Shown here: piece by piece, positions 32,806 to 44,045 of the stretch
How positions within the stretch are numbered: position 1 is the first letter of the stretch
Layout: every line of letters starts with the position of its first letter
Origin: Cryptomeria japonica
Taxonomy: Eukaryota > Streptophyta > Pinopsida > Cupressales > Cupressaceae
Direction: 5' to 3'
Length of the DNA stretch: 64,000 nt
Assembly: GCF_030272615.1 (NCBI RefSeq)
Contig: NC_081412.1
Coordinates: 19,135,932 to 19,199,931 of the forward strand
Translations under genes and position numbers: made by a program
The notes under the pieces: generated by a model
Seen by the model: the letters and a program-made list of their open reading frames with translations, nothing else
What the model was told of the DNA's origin: nothing
The model's database searches: none

Positions 32806-34341
32806 TGATAGTTCTGATACTAAATGTTTAGTACATATTCCAAGCTAACAAGATGAGAGGGGGGGTGAATCATACAAACTTAATCCTCATAAAATCAACA
32901 GATTCAACCTCGATAACCTTATCAGAAAAACCATAAAGCATGGAAACTCATAAACAAATAAGATCACAAAACATATAACACTAGATTTAACATGGAAACC
33001 CAAATAGGGAAAAACCACTGTGGGATTTTGGACCCACTAAGAAATATACTCCTCTAGAGTATGCTCGGTTAAAAGAAAATCCTATTAAAGATTACAAACA
33101 CATTGCTAGATGTGACCCAGTTAAGGGATTTCCCTCAGATCTGTTAGGATCTTCACCTTGTTAGAAGTGACCTTGTTAAAGGATTTCAAACATGGAATAA
33201 GAATGTCACCTTGCTAGAGGGTTTTACAAATAAGATTGTTAAGTCCACTCGGTTAAGAGATTTTCTATCACTTTACAAAATAACAGTAATAAAAATATAT
33301 CTGCAACTTCACATCCAAAAACGCTAAAGCAGATTCTTATTTGCTCAATACAATCTAGTCATAGGACTTATCTTGTCCCTCTACTGGGCTCTATACTCTG
33401 TTATCAAAACAAGTCTTCAAGCTTCAGTGCTTGGTAATCACTATGTAACATCCATGTGCTTACACTTGCCCGCATACATTGTTTATCAACAATTCCTTAT
33501 TTATAAACAATTTGCCAACCGCTTAATCTCCTTGATCACATTTCCGATGATCAATCATAGCCATCAGATCTTCAATATTGACCAGGTTCAATGTATCCTT
33601 CGATCTAAAAATGTTTTACTTCACCTTGGAATTTGCATACATTTCTTGGAACTTGTGCTAAGGTATTGCGGTTCAATCTGAGCTGTAAATCTTCCTGCCG
33701 ATCTTCCATTGCCATAGATTCTTAACAAACTTCATGCACGACTTACCAATCATTTAATCAACTCCAGCTCATCAGCTTCCTTTTTTAAATAATTCTTTTA
33801 TTCATTCAATGCATTCTGTTATTACTTGGTTGCAACTCGGTAAATACTAAATTTCACTCAGTAGACATTCTACCTTCATTAACCGATAGCGACAACCTTA
33901 GGGTTTACAGACTAGGTTCCTTAGGGTTTACCAACCAGGTTCTTTGCTCGGTAACATAGTATAGTATTAACCTTACAAACAATAGCATATGTAGGATATC
34001 AAAACAATCTAAACATCATGATCTCATCATTGTCTAACTCGGTAATAGTTGCCCATTGAATAACTTATTCCTCCCCTTATTCATCACATTCTTTCTGTGT
34101 CTTTTACCGACATCTTAACTCTTTTCAAAACATAATTCTTAAGATATGGCAACATCATACTGAATCAAAAAATCAATTTCTTGACATCAATGACAAAATA
34201 ATAATATTAAGACAATAAACATCCTTAATCAGTTATATCCATAGTCATCAACAACCTTCTCAATATCCTTATTGAAATGCCAACAATCTCTCATTGTAAT
34301 TGGAATGCCAATAATCTCCCTTGTCTGTTATAATGCCAATA
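32806..34341 (-). repeat. Element B 5' LTR
   Basis: 1536 bp. Plus strand starts TGATAGTTCTG and ends AATGCCAATA, followed by GTTTG (34342-34346). The outer 20 bases are unique to this LTR. Confidence 0.9.
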
Positions 34342-34346
34342 GTTTG

Positions 34347-34660
34347 GTAATGGGAAGTCATCTTTAGGGCATTCTTTGTTCAAATCTCTAAAGTTTGTAC
34401 AGATACAAATGCCCCCGCTAAGTTTACCGAGAGGTAAAATATTGGAGATCCAATCTGCATATTCAATTAGTCTGATGAAACCAACATCCAGGAGTTTTTT
34501 GAGTTCAGCCCTGACAAGAACAACAATCTATGGGTGCATCTTTCAGAGATTTTGTTTGACAGGTTTAGCTCCTTTTTCTATAGTTAGGTGATGCATGACC
34601 AAATTGGGATCTAAGTCGGGCATGTCTGCATAAGACCATGCAAAGTTGATTTGACGCTTC
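34347..34660 (-). pseudogene. Element A reverse transcriptase, N-terminal part
   Basis: Minus-strand frames read AELKKLLDVGFIRLIEYADW, then ICTNFRDLNKECPKDDFPLP, the fingers region of a Ty3/gypsy RT, and stop at the B insertion. Joining to 18880 continues into NINMIV. The conserved W-I-S-N segment marks the usual start of the RT core. Confidence 0.85.
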
Positions 34661-36060
34661 TAGAAGAATTCCACAAATTTTGGTTGTTCCTATGGAGTTA
34701 ATAGAGATGCCAAATGTATTTGGTGATGAGTCTCAGGGGTACCCACATTGAATTCCTTTGTTTCTTTGATTAGGATTGTTGATCTCTCCTGATTTGTACT
34801 AAAGGGGAGGATGTCAAACCTTTCATCCTCAGGGGCCTCAGAGAGGTTTTCACCTTCGGATACACTCTTTATTTTTACTTTTTTGGGGATCAACAAGTGC
34901 CACTATGTGGTTTTCATTAGTAGATCCATGTTTTATTGTGATATTTTTGCAACTAAAAGGTTTGGCATTTGCCTCAAAGTATGTTGTGCTGTTGAGTTCA
35001 ATGGAAAACCCGACTTTATGATCCCTGCTTGGTATGTTATCCTGTAATTCTAAAAAGTCTATGAGCGCTTGATTATTTTGGAAATGATGAAGACATGGGG
35101 GATTTGGCTGGTTCCAGTCGATGAGTTTAGGGTGGATGACATGCATTATCTCATTGATTAAGTTGAGTTCAGAGGAGGCATCAGTGAGGGTTAATATAGA
35201 TGAGTGAAGTGGATCGATGGTACTCTCCTTGTTAGATTATGGTGTGGGATTCGATGTAGAGCCTATGGAAGTGTCTTCTAGCTTAGGTTTCCAGAAAGTT
35301 TTTATCCATGCTTCTCCATACATGGGTATATTTTTACGAGGTGGCAGAGATGATGTGTCTTCCTCATCTGAAGTATTTAGATTCATTGAATCCCATTCCC
35401 ATTCATGTGAGTCGGTCTTTGAATCACTCTCTAAAATTCGATTACTTTACCAGGATGGGATGTCTTTTGTATTGAAGAGTGTATTGGTCACGGGTTTATG
35501 CACTTGTGGAGGTCGGATTGCTAGTGTTGTTGATGCTATTGCTAGGAGTATCGGTGTTGTTGGTGCAGTTGGTGCTACTGACGCTACTGATGGGATTATT
35601 GGTGTTGTTGATGGCTTTGATGCTATTGATGGGATTATCAGTTTTGTGGGTGCTGTAGATATAGTCAAGGATGACCTCCTTGGAGTAACTAACTGATATA
35701 GGGGTTTGTTGGGTTTCCCTTTAAAGCGAAGCTTAGGAAGAGATTCCTTTTGGAAACCTAGTCCAGTTTTATCTTTGGGTTTCAACTCAGGTTGCAAGGG
35801 CTCATGTCATCCTTATTTGTAATGTCCCAAAGCACTATGGCCATCATAGCCCATCTTTTGCATGATGGTGAGGCCTTTTCCATATTTGTCTATGGGAAGC
35901 TTAGTCTTTGGGGTTTCTTTGTTGATAGGGTCTTTGTAGATCCATTATGTCAGGTCCCCATCCCTTGTTTCTTCCTCCTGACTTTTACCAGGGACAAATT
36001 TTGCCAAAGTGCATGCCTGCTTGGCCAGTGGTGTTTGAAGCAACTTTTGAGGTTTTCCAT
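34661..36060 (-). pseudogene. Element A protease-RT linker region
   Basis: Several broken minus-strand frames. Pieces include FSIELNSTTYFEANAKPFSC with NHIVALVDPQ near 34900-35020, and a Thr/Pro/Ile-rich stretch (35510-35680: TTPIIPSVASVAPTAPTTP) made of an imperfect GTTGATGCTATTG-type DNA repeat. The position between protease and RT matches the variable linker of Tat-like gypsy polyproteins. No independent gene is supported. Confidence 0.6.
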
Positions 36061-36964
36061 GAGTTCTAGGGGGAAGTGAGTAATTGTTCAACACAAAAGA
36101 GTTGGCTAAGATTATATTCCCCGGGACCTTCCTCAACCATTTTCATTTTCATCTTCTCTTGCTTTGGTATAGGGCTAATTGAGCTGGAAAGAGATGCTAG
36201 ACTAACATATGATGTGGAAGGGATAGCTTCTCTATTGTTAGGTATGATGGCTTCTAGCTGATAATTAATATTGTTACAATATGCAAATGGATTTTCATCG
36301 CCAAGGATTGTGATTTCTACACCGTTATGGGGAAACTTGATACACTGATGATAGGTAGATGGAACGACATGCATGGCATGTATCTAAGGTCTTCCTAACA
36401 ATAAATTATATGGCAAAGGAAGGTCTAGAACTTGGCAGACAATATGCTTTACCACTGGTCCCACTCTGATAGGTAATACAATAACTCCTTTGAAAAAATG
36501 CTCTGCATCATCATAGACCTTAATGGTTATCTTTTTACTGAGATCCACTGATTCTACCACATACCCCAATGCTATGACCAACCACAAGGTGCATATATTC
36601 AAGTCGGCTCCATTGTCAATCAAGACTCACTTGATTCAATGTTGGTTTATAAATCCTTGAATATATAGGGATGCGTTATGAGGTGTTTGGAATGATGCAA
36701 TGTCACTTTCAATGAAAGTGAGACATGGTGACGACTTCAGACTACCCTCCATGGCTTGAAATTGATCTGTGTTGAGGTTGGTAGGGATGGATGCTTCTTG
36801 GAGAACTTGGTCCAAGATTATTTTGTGTGGGGGGATAAGTGTAAAAGTTCTAATATGGAGATAAGGGTTGGGTTCTTATCCAATTGTTCCACAAGATTAT
36901 ACTTTTTGGGCAAGGGTGTCGTTCCTTGTGGTGCCTCTTTAATGGTAATCTTGCTACAACATGT
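36061..36964 (-). pseudogene. Element A gag C-terminus and aspartic protease
   Basis: Minus strand from the D insertion: ITIKEAPQGTTPLPKKYNLV, then LISILELL, ILDQVLQEASIP and a protease core. The core carries VLIDNGADLNICTL, the D-N-G-[SA] variant of the gypsy protease site, followed by VLPIRVGPVVKHIVCQVLDL and PYNLLLGRP. A stop splits it at 36384, and YHQCIKFPHNGVEITI follows. Stops also occur just before VLIDNG. The upstream gag continues at 48963 beyond the D and C insertions, but some sequence between was lost. Confidence 0.82.
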
Positions 36965-37783
36965 TGTTGGCATTCTACACTATATGAGAATATGGCTGAT
37001 GTTGTCATTGATGGAAACCAACCGGTAACATGTTTCTACATAGGCACCAATATCACATACATCATACACCGGCAAGCACCGGCACCGATAGGCACATTCA
37101 CTGGCATCTAGACTACACTGGCAATGAAGTATACCGACTCTTAGGCCGACATGAGATAAAGTTTTTTTAATATGAATTGTATTATAAATGTAATTATTTA
37201 TTTATAAGCTGACATGATGTATTGTAAAGACTCATATATGTATGAGATCTTATAGATCATTTTGTATGATTAGGAGGCATAAGGATAGGATATTTTGTAA
37301 TAGCATGGAATAGAAGGCTATTATGTAAAGACAGTGAAAGGTTTTTGTTTAAGGTGTTTGACTGAGCTTAAACCGGTACTGAACCAGGCATTAGAGATGT
37401 TATTTTGAGCAATACATTGTATTGGATTTAATTTTGTAGTCAGTGAGACTCTTCTATTGAGCAGTGAGCTCTAGGCTGTTGGCCTTCCTTCATGTGCAAG
37501 CCCTTGTTGTAAGTAATATTTATTCATATTGGCTAGTGAGTAAATATTGTGGGTCACAAATCCCACCGAGGTTTTTCCCACACTAGGTTTCCTCGTCAAA
37601 ATATTTTGTGTTATGGTGTGCATTTATGTTGTCTATGTTATTTCTCTTAACTACATTATTTCTTGTTTACCAGTACATTAATTTAAGTTGCAAAGTTGTA
37701 AATAAGTTCAAAGATTCTAAAACCGGTAAGACACTGATTCACCCCCCCTCTCAGTGTCTTTGGGACTGTCATTGCATCTAACA
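36965..37783 (+). repeat. Element D 5' LTR
   Basis: About 819 bp from TGTTGGCATTC to CATCTAACA, two bases before the primer site. The partner LTR is absent from the window. Confidence 0.8.
37731..37757 (+). repeat. C-run hairpin near the LTR end (D)
   Basis: ACACTGA (37731-37737) and TCAGTGT (37751-37757) form a 7-bp stem around a C-rich loop. Related hairpins occur in the C LTRs, and shorter ones in the B and solo LTRs. Confidence 0.6.
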
Positions 37784-37785
37784 AT

Positions 37786-37798
37786 TGGTATCAGAGCC
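37786..37798 (+). promoter_or_regulatory. Element D primer-binding site
   Basis: TGGTATCAGAGCC, tRNA-iMet-type site. Confidence 0.9.
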
Positions 37799-37854
37799 TA
37801 GTCCTCTATTTGCAAAAGCCTAACATCTTGAGGAAGATTTTGAAACTGGTACCC

Positions 37855-38871
37855 ATGGAGAGTTTGAGAAAATAGTTGGAAGGAGCTCTTGAAGATTTTG
37901 ATGTAGAAAATTTGAAGAATATGAAACTTGAAGATAATTTGAGGACTGCTAAGGAATTCATTAAAGGACTTCAGGAGAACTTGGTTATAGCACAAAACAA
38001 GAGGAAGGAACATCATGAGCAAATGCAAAAACATGATGATGAGAAGGAAACTCTTAGTGATATTGTAGACAAGTTGAGGCAAGAGAACACTAACATGAGG
38101 AATGAAATGCAAGATTTAACCATCAGGTTGTGTAAGGATATTGAAGATAGAAAGAAGAATGAAGAAGACTTGACTAGGATACTTAATGATGAAGCAAATG
38201 AAAATTTAAGACTTTGTCATGAGAATGATATGCTAAAGATAGATCTGATTCACATGCAACATGATAAAGATGAGATTAGGAGACAAATTGGCATTTTGAA
38301 AAATTATTTGATCACTGCAAATGAACACAAAGACATATTCAAGAAAAGTTCAGAAAGACTTGATGACATGCTAAAAAGACAAAAAATTGATGGAGATACA
38401 ATTGGACTTGGATTTCAACATGGAGAAAGTTCCAAGACTGCAAATAATCAAGATCATAGTAAACCGGTAAGACAACCTAATGCTTATAAATTTAATGGGA
38501 AATGTTTCAATTTCAAAAAATTTGGTCATAGAGAAAATCAATGCAGATTTAGAAATAATCAAAATACAAACTTACCCACCGGTCAATGTTCCAAATGCAA
38601 TAAAGTTGGTCATAATTCAAAAAATTGCAGAATGAATGTGAAATACTATGTTTGTGGTAGATTTGGACATTTATCTAATCAATGCAAAACACAAACCGGT
38701 CAAGGATATGGAAAAGCTATTCAGAGGAATAATGTAACCTGTTATGCATGTAACAAGATTGGGCATATTGCAAAATTTTGTAGAAGCAGGACTATACCGG
38801 TGAACAATAAAGGATCTAATGAGAAGGGAAAAGAAAAGGTAAATGAAATAAATCAAGAATTTTCAAAATAA
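37855..38871 (+). pseudogene. gag: Element D gag-like protein with four zinc-knuckle positions
   Basis: ATG at 37855 is followed by a TAG at codon 7 (37873-37875), probably a former CAG; the rest of the frame, about 331 residues, is open to 38871. The first 180 residues are rich in Lys, Glu and Asp with heptad-like spacing (LEDNLRTAKEFIKGLQENL, KLRQENTNMRNEMQDLTIRL), suggesting a coiled coil. The C-terminal half has four C-x2-C-x4-H-x4-C positions: CFNFKKFGHRENQC (second Cys lost), CSKCNKVGHNSKNC (intact), YYVCGRFGHLSNQC (first Cys lost) and CYACNKIGHIAKFC (intact). Zinc knuckles plus the place after the primer site indicate a nucleic-acid-binding gag; the capsid part was not recognised. Confidence 0.78.
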
Positions 38872-39271
38872 TGGATTAAGAAAAGAGATCAAAGAGTTGA
38901 TGAATCTGTCTCTACACTAGTAGAATAGAGTAACCCTCCATTGGTAGGAGATTCTTCATCTAACTAAGGAATAATCGTTAGGGGGTATGGCAGCAAGTTG
39001 AAAATCATGCATTCTACCCTCGGTTGATGGTAAGAAGACACATTTCATCTTTACCAGTAGATGTGTTAAGATTTCACTTAACTGGAAAGTATTTAATGCA
39101 GTTTTTGAAGAAATATTTGGTTATAAAGCACCAGAAAACCCTCATTTCAATCCGCCAAGAATTCAAGCATTTAGAGAGATCGAAATTGAGCAAAGACATC
39201 CAAAGGCGAAGCAGTAAAAGTGTTTTTTCAGGCATTCAAGGATTTCAAGAAAGAGGTATTTATCTTTCAAA
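38872..39271 (+). other. Element D spacer between gag and ORF2
   Basis: Frames broken by many stops. No motif recognised, except that a frame just before ORF2 reads EAVKVFFQAFKDFKKEVFIF. Confidence 0.55.
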
Positions 39272-40704
39272 ATGGCATCTTCATCTTCTACACCTGAGTT
39301 TATTGCAAACCCTATTGTGGTAGAAAACATTAAGCACCCTAGGCCCATGTTTAAGATCATCCCTGAAATTGCCAAGCAAGATGATTCTATTGGAGGTTTT
39401 TCAAAAATTTCGAAGGGAGTCGCTTTTGCCGAAGACCCTAGAATCTACATTCACTGCAACATAGAAAATTTAGGGACTGATGATTTGAAAAACATGTACA
39501 ATGATGCTATTATTGATGAGAAAGGTTTGGTTAAACTGGAGCACAAGATTGTAGGAGACTTAGGATTTAATGAAATACTGAACATACCTAAATTTCTCAA
39601 GGAGGTAGTCCTTCTTGTACTAAGCAAAGTTCATGGAGAATTTATGTGGCTTGATTCAGTTTTTAAAATCTCTAAGGAAGAAATCAAGGCAGTTACTGGT
39701 TTACCCTCAACCGGTAGTAGGCCCGACAAAAACTAAGAAGATACCTAACGAGGGTGTTATGGATTTAACTGGGGCTACATATGAGAACATATCTCTTAGG
39801 GTTAATGACATTACTGATGCAAATGCAAGATATGTGAGCATGGTACTTGGCTATAGAGTAACTCATACAAATAGATTAAATTTTGTTTCCAGCTTATGTA
39901 TTCATAGTGCATATGAGATGGTTAAGAACAATGTTAGGATTGATATTTGTTAATGGCTTAAGGATGAACTAATTGATAACCTGAAGAAGATTAAGGGTGA
40001 CAAGAAGGGGACATTTCATTTTGAAAACCTACTTGTGTGTTTGATGCTTTACTTCACCAAAGAGATACCCAACATTGGTCATAAGGACTTTGGATATGAC
40101 ATCCCGATAGCCAAGAAAATCATGGAAGCTATCACCTGTATGGGCACTAACAGTGACAACATTATAGTAGACTACTTCAAAAACTTCCAAACTAAGATGA
40201 GAGCTAGAGAAAGGTTACCATAGAGTATAGTAGATAAGTATGATAAGCAAATCTTCTTTGTAATCAAATGAGATGAAACATGGATGGAAGTTGTTACTCC
40301 TAGAACTATTTGGATAACAGAAATGGGTTATGAAGTTGACTTGATTATTCTTGAAGCATATGATAAAATACTTCTTGATGCACCTAAAGAACCATCTGAA
40401 GAAAATTTTGGTAATCCTGAGACCATTGAGAGTGTTGTTTTGATGCAAAAGAAGAGAAAATTTTATCTGAGATGCATCTAAGATGGCTAAGGAGGTTAAG
40501 GAAAATGTAATGAGCTTGAGTGGTATATCTGCTAGTGAACTGGAAGGACTAAAACCAGAAGCTCATGTTTCACCAGTTGCCACTTCTTTAGATACAGATA
40601 GTGGAAAAGCTTCTAAGTTAAAAAGGGTAGAGAGGAAGAAGAGAAGACCCTCACTGGTACCTTCTCCTTCACCCCAAAAGGAAAGGACATTAAGGAAAAA
40701 GTAG
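39272..40704 (+). pseudogene. Element D ORF2, unrecognised protein, decayed
   Basis: ATG at 39272 in a favourable context (CAAAATGGC). The first 150 residues are open (FKIIPEIAKQ, GVAFAEDPRIYIHCNIENLG, KVHGEFMWLDSVFKISKEE, AVTGLPSTGSRP). A frameshift near 39722 leads to a second open stretch (MDLTGATYENISLRVNDITD, LGYRVTHTNRLNFVSSLCIH). In-frame stops near 39951, 40221, 40268 and 40480 follow, with readable text between (FHFENLLVCLMLYFTKEIPN, YFKNFQTKMRARERLP, WITEMGYEVDLIILEAYDK). The tail is basic (KLKRVERKKRRPSLVPSPSP). Total about 475 codons. No RT, integrase, protease, RNase H or transposase motif was seen. It may be a captured or lineage-specific retroelement ORF; function unknown. Confidence 0.6.
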
Positions 40705-41277
40705 TAGGCTGTAAGGGAGCCTAAGAAGAAACTAACCCCCAAAAAGAAACAACAAACTAAGACACCGGATACCCTTACACCGGAGGAACTAGTAAATGAG
40801 ATAACTGATGAATAATGATGAACAACAGATACCCCAATCGGTACTGAGAAGGGGGGGGGGGGGGGGGTGAATCAGTATAGGAAGAAAACAAAACTTTCAC
40901 AATAACTTATCTAGTTAAAACAATACCAACTGGTTGTCACCGCTACTGAACTTAACCACAACAAAACTGGTTAAACACAGTAAGACATCATACACCATAA
41001 ACTGATAATTTTGAACACTTCAAATACGACCAGTACTTGATATCAACTTCACCCATAAACATATGCATGTGGTATGCTAGTAATACCATAACCTATTAAC
41101 TCTACATGCATAATCTTTCAACCAAATAATTCATAAACATCACATGAAAAATGCATAACACATAACACACATATTTTTCACGTGGAAACCCAAATGGGAA
41201 AAAACACGATGGGGATGAATACCCACAAGCTTGTTTGAACTCTTTTGAAGCTCGCCCTATTAGGAGCCAAGTCCGGT

Positions 41278-41583
41278 TAAAGACTTTACAATAAGGTTAT
41301 GTTAGGAACCGATCCTGTTAGAGATCACTCGATTAAGGAATGGCTATATACCCTGTTAAAGGTTGAAACCCTGTTAAAGGTTACCTCACTAGAGGATTTG
41401 AAGAACTCAATGATCTTGAGTCACCTAGTTAAAGACTTTATAATAAGGTTTTGTTAGGAACCGATCCTATTAGAGATCACTCGATTAAGGAATGGCTATA
41501 TACCCTGCTAAAGGTTGAAACCCTGTTAAAGGTTGCCTTGCTAGAGGATTTGAAGAACTCAATGATCTTGAGTCACTTGGTTA
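41278..41583. repeat. 153-bp tandem duplication in the C 3' LTR
   Basis: Units 41278-41430 and 41431-41583, both starting TAAAGACTTTA, with few differences. The 5' LTR of C has one copy only (from about 48646), so the duplication arose in this LTR. Confidence 0.85.
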
Positions 41584-41820
41584 TAGGTTTTACAATAAGC
41601 TTGTTAAAGCTACCCGGTAAAGGGATTTTCCAACTGTTGAAATGATTAGAAGACAACAGGTAAAACTCTGATCTGACAATAACACTACATGCTAAGGCAG
41701 ATCCTTTTTAGTTCTTCTACTCTACAATCACACTCTGTAGTTCTCCACTCATTGGTCTAGCAAGTATCTCATCACTTGGATACACACACAACATTTGCCA
41801 ACAAATTTACAATAAAAAAC

Positions 41821-43206
41821 TGATGCACTGCTAAATGGAAAAGGTTAGCAAATGACAAACAACACAAGACACAATGAATCATTAGTGTTAGTCAATCAAA
41901 AACTAATCTAAACAGGCATATCAAAAGAGACACTAAAATCATGCTAATATATCTAACAAATGAAACAAAGATAATAAGGCATCTCCAAATGCCTCTTAGC
42001 ATGCTCTTAGCTCCTTCTCCCTTGTTCCTCTCCTCTCCAAGTTCCAAAATAGTGTAGCTCTCAGCAGCTTTTTGCACTATGGATGCTTATGGAGGATTGA
42101 GATTTGGGTATTTTGCTCCAAATGTAAAATGAAAAGCTAAAATACTAGATGTTATTAAAATGATTGATTTTAACCAAAAATAACATGATATTAGTTTGCT
42201 ATTGCTAAATGCTCTCTAAAATGCCTATAGGTTAAATGCATACAAGTTTTCAGGATCTGGATTATGAAGAAATGGGCTCTATTTATAGGAAAAATGGAGC
42301 AATGGATGGTTGAGATTGAGCAATCTCAACAAGGGTCATGATTGAATGATTTCAAATCCATGTGAGGGATTTCAACTCAATCCCAGGATGACAAGTGTCA
42401 ATGTGAGATAGGTTGAGAGGAGAGGGAATAAGCATTAAATGCTTGACATGACCTTGGGAGTTAAAGTCAAGGTTAGTTGAATGAATAAACTCTTTATTCA
42501 AAGAATAAAACTTTTATCCAATGGATAAACTCTTGTGCAAATGTAAAAAGGGATAAACATGGTCAAAGCAATAAATGTTTGGGGAGACAAGTTTGAAATA
42601 ACCATAAATGGTTATGTAAGAGCCATAAATGGTCGTGTAAGAGCCATTAGTGGTTTTAGAAGACTTTGGAGATTAATTTGTTGAACACACAAAGCATTAA
42701 ATGCTTTTCAAAGACTTTTGAAGTCTTTGAGAAGTGAGTCCATTTTGCTTAGGAATGTGACAATAATTAGGGGATGGATTAGGCTAATTAGGAAGGGGTT
42801 AGAAGAATCTAGAAGGGGATTTAGGAATGCAATTGGATTTGGTGGGTGAGGGAAAATAGGATTTTATTAAAATAAAAATTCATTTATTTCAATAAATGTG
42901 TGCAAGTTGCATTTGTAGGAAAATGCAAGTGGGGGGGATAATGAATCAAATAAATATTTAATTTAATTTATTTAAAAGAGGAATAGGGGGATTCAATTAA
43001 ATAAATAGATTTTATTCATTTAATTGATTGTGAATTTGGTTTAATGAATTAATTAAAATAAATTGAATAATTTATTTAATTAATAGGAGAATGTTTGGAG
43101 ATGAATTAATTAAATATTAATTTAATTAACTAATGGCTAGTGGATTTTTAATCAAATAAATAACAAATATTCATTTAATTAAACTGGATAGATTTATGTG
43201 ACTACA
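41821..43206 (-). repeat. Solo LTR of the A family inside the C LTR (F4)
   Basis: Starts TGATGCACTGCTAAATGG and ends TTATGTGACTACA. It is colinear with the element A LTRs (TATA box, AGGAGAATGCAAGTGGGGG-like block, ATTTAATTAA-rich end) but clearly diverged. Flanks are AAAAC and CAAAC, a target-site duplication with one change. No internal sequence, so it is a solo LTR formed by LTR-LTR recombination, from a sister lineage of A. Orientation was inferred from the A LTRs. Confidence 0.82.
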
Positions 43207-43779
43207 CAAACATTATCGACCTTATAGGAAATAGTTAGGTCAGTAGCATAAACCCTAAACCCTAAGCATCTTAGGTTTACAACACAGGCGGTCCAATCCT
43301 GACCATCTAAACACATTGCATAGAGCATTACAAATTCAAATAAATCACAAGACAATATACATCATTTATTTATCACCGACCATGGGAATCAGTAACCCAT
43401 CACGCTTTCTTCTCATACCACTAAGAAGAATGATCATTCCCGAGGTAGACTTCAAATGCAGTCGATCTTCTCATGCAAGATCCTCAAGAAAATCCTTCAC
43501 ATGCACAAAGCTAATGTGGCACCTCGATCACATTCACATCTCTTAGCTAACTCATCACAGAGTGTCATCAGTTGCATCACACATGCTGGATCGCCAAACC
43601 GATAACCCTAGAGCTAAGACTACCAACCAATAGTCACACTTAGTAAAACCCTGACACTGGTTCACTGCATCACCTCATACTTCTTCATACTGGTTCACTT
43701 GAACTTATTGACATCAATGATAACATACATTATCATCATATCAACATGTCGGTTCATCATATGCCAATGATATCCAACA

Positions 43780-44045
43780 ATCTCCCCCTTTGGCATTGAT
43801 GGCAATACTCAGTATAGCATTGTAATTGAAAATATTATATACCAATGTATCTGCATCATTAGATATCTTCTCCCCATACATCATATATCTTCTCCCCCTT
43901 TGACAACAATGCCAAAGTGGAGGCATAAGCTTCCAAAATCTACTATGCTGCTCCCCCTAAGGAGTAGCATCCTTCAACATATCAATCCTGAAAGATTTGT
44001 CACTATAGTACTTGACTGATGCAGAGCACACATCTTTTAGTTGAC
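43780..44045 (-). other. Element C polypurine tract and 3' untranslated region
   Basis: Minus strand reads CCAAAGGGGGAGAT (43780-43793) next to the LTR, same as in element B. No frame in the remainder. Confidence 0.7.

Larger units (their letters stand above)
18881..34341 (-). mobile_element. Element B: Ty1/copia LTR retrotransposon, minus strand, split by G2
   Basis: LTRs 18881-20393 and 32806-34341, with GTTTG target-site copies at 18876-18880 and 34342-34346. The interior on the minus strand reads gag, protease, integrase, RT, RNase H, which is copia order. The tRNA-iMet-type primer site is complete. G2 interrupts the RT at 21695-29493. By eye the two LTRs differ at about 6% of the first 300 bp. 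The 5' LTR carries about 20 extra bases at its outer end (34322-34341) that the 3' LTR lacks. Confidence 0.93.
36965..40805 (+). mobile_element. Element D: LTR retroelement with gag and an extra ORF, 3' part missing
   Basis: 5' LTR 36965-37783 (TGTTGGCATT...CTAACA), tRNA-iMet primer site, a gag with several zinc knuckles, then an unrecognised ORF2. At 40806 it is interrupted by element C. The sequence beyond C is not D but element A gag, so the rest of D (any pol and the 3' LTR) was deleted at the rearrangement near 48962. The five bases before the LTR are CATGT (36960-36964); the partner copy is lost. Copia-like LTR features (C-run hairpin, TGTTGGCATT start) suggest copia kinship, but no pol is left to prove it. 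Confidence 0.82.
40806..43779 (-). repeat. Element C 3' LTR (interrupted)
   Basis: LTR sequence 40806-41820 plus about 43212-43779, about 1.58 kb without the inserted solo LTR. It includes a G run of about 20 (40851-40867) inside a GTACTGA/TCAGTA hairpin and a 153-bp tandem duplication. Confidence 0.85.

Noticed and set aside
35217-35797. Repeat-rich ORFs on both strands (Val/Gly/Asp-rich on plus, Thr/Pro-rich on minus) as a host gene
   Set aside because: It lies in the protease-RT linker of element A and is a simple DNA repeat read in two directions; no splice or gene structure supports a host gene.
36965-40805. Element D as a complete non-autonomous element ending at 40805
   Set aside because: No second LTR or purine tract is present before 40806, and element C begins there with its own LTR; the D 3' part is missing, so completeness cannot be judged.
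43250-43272. Telomere-type repeats (CCCTAAA)
   Set aside because: Only about two units inside the element C LTR; no array.
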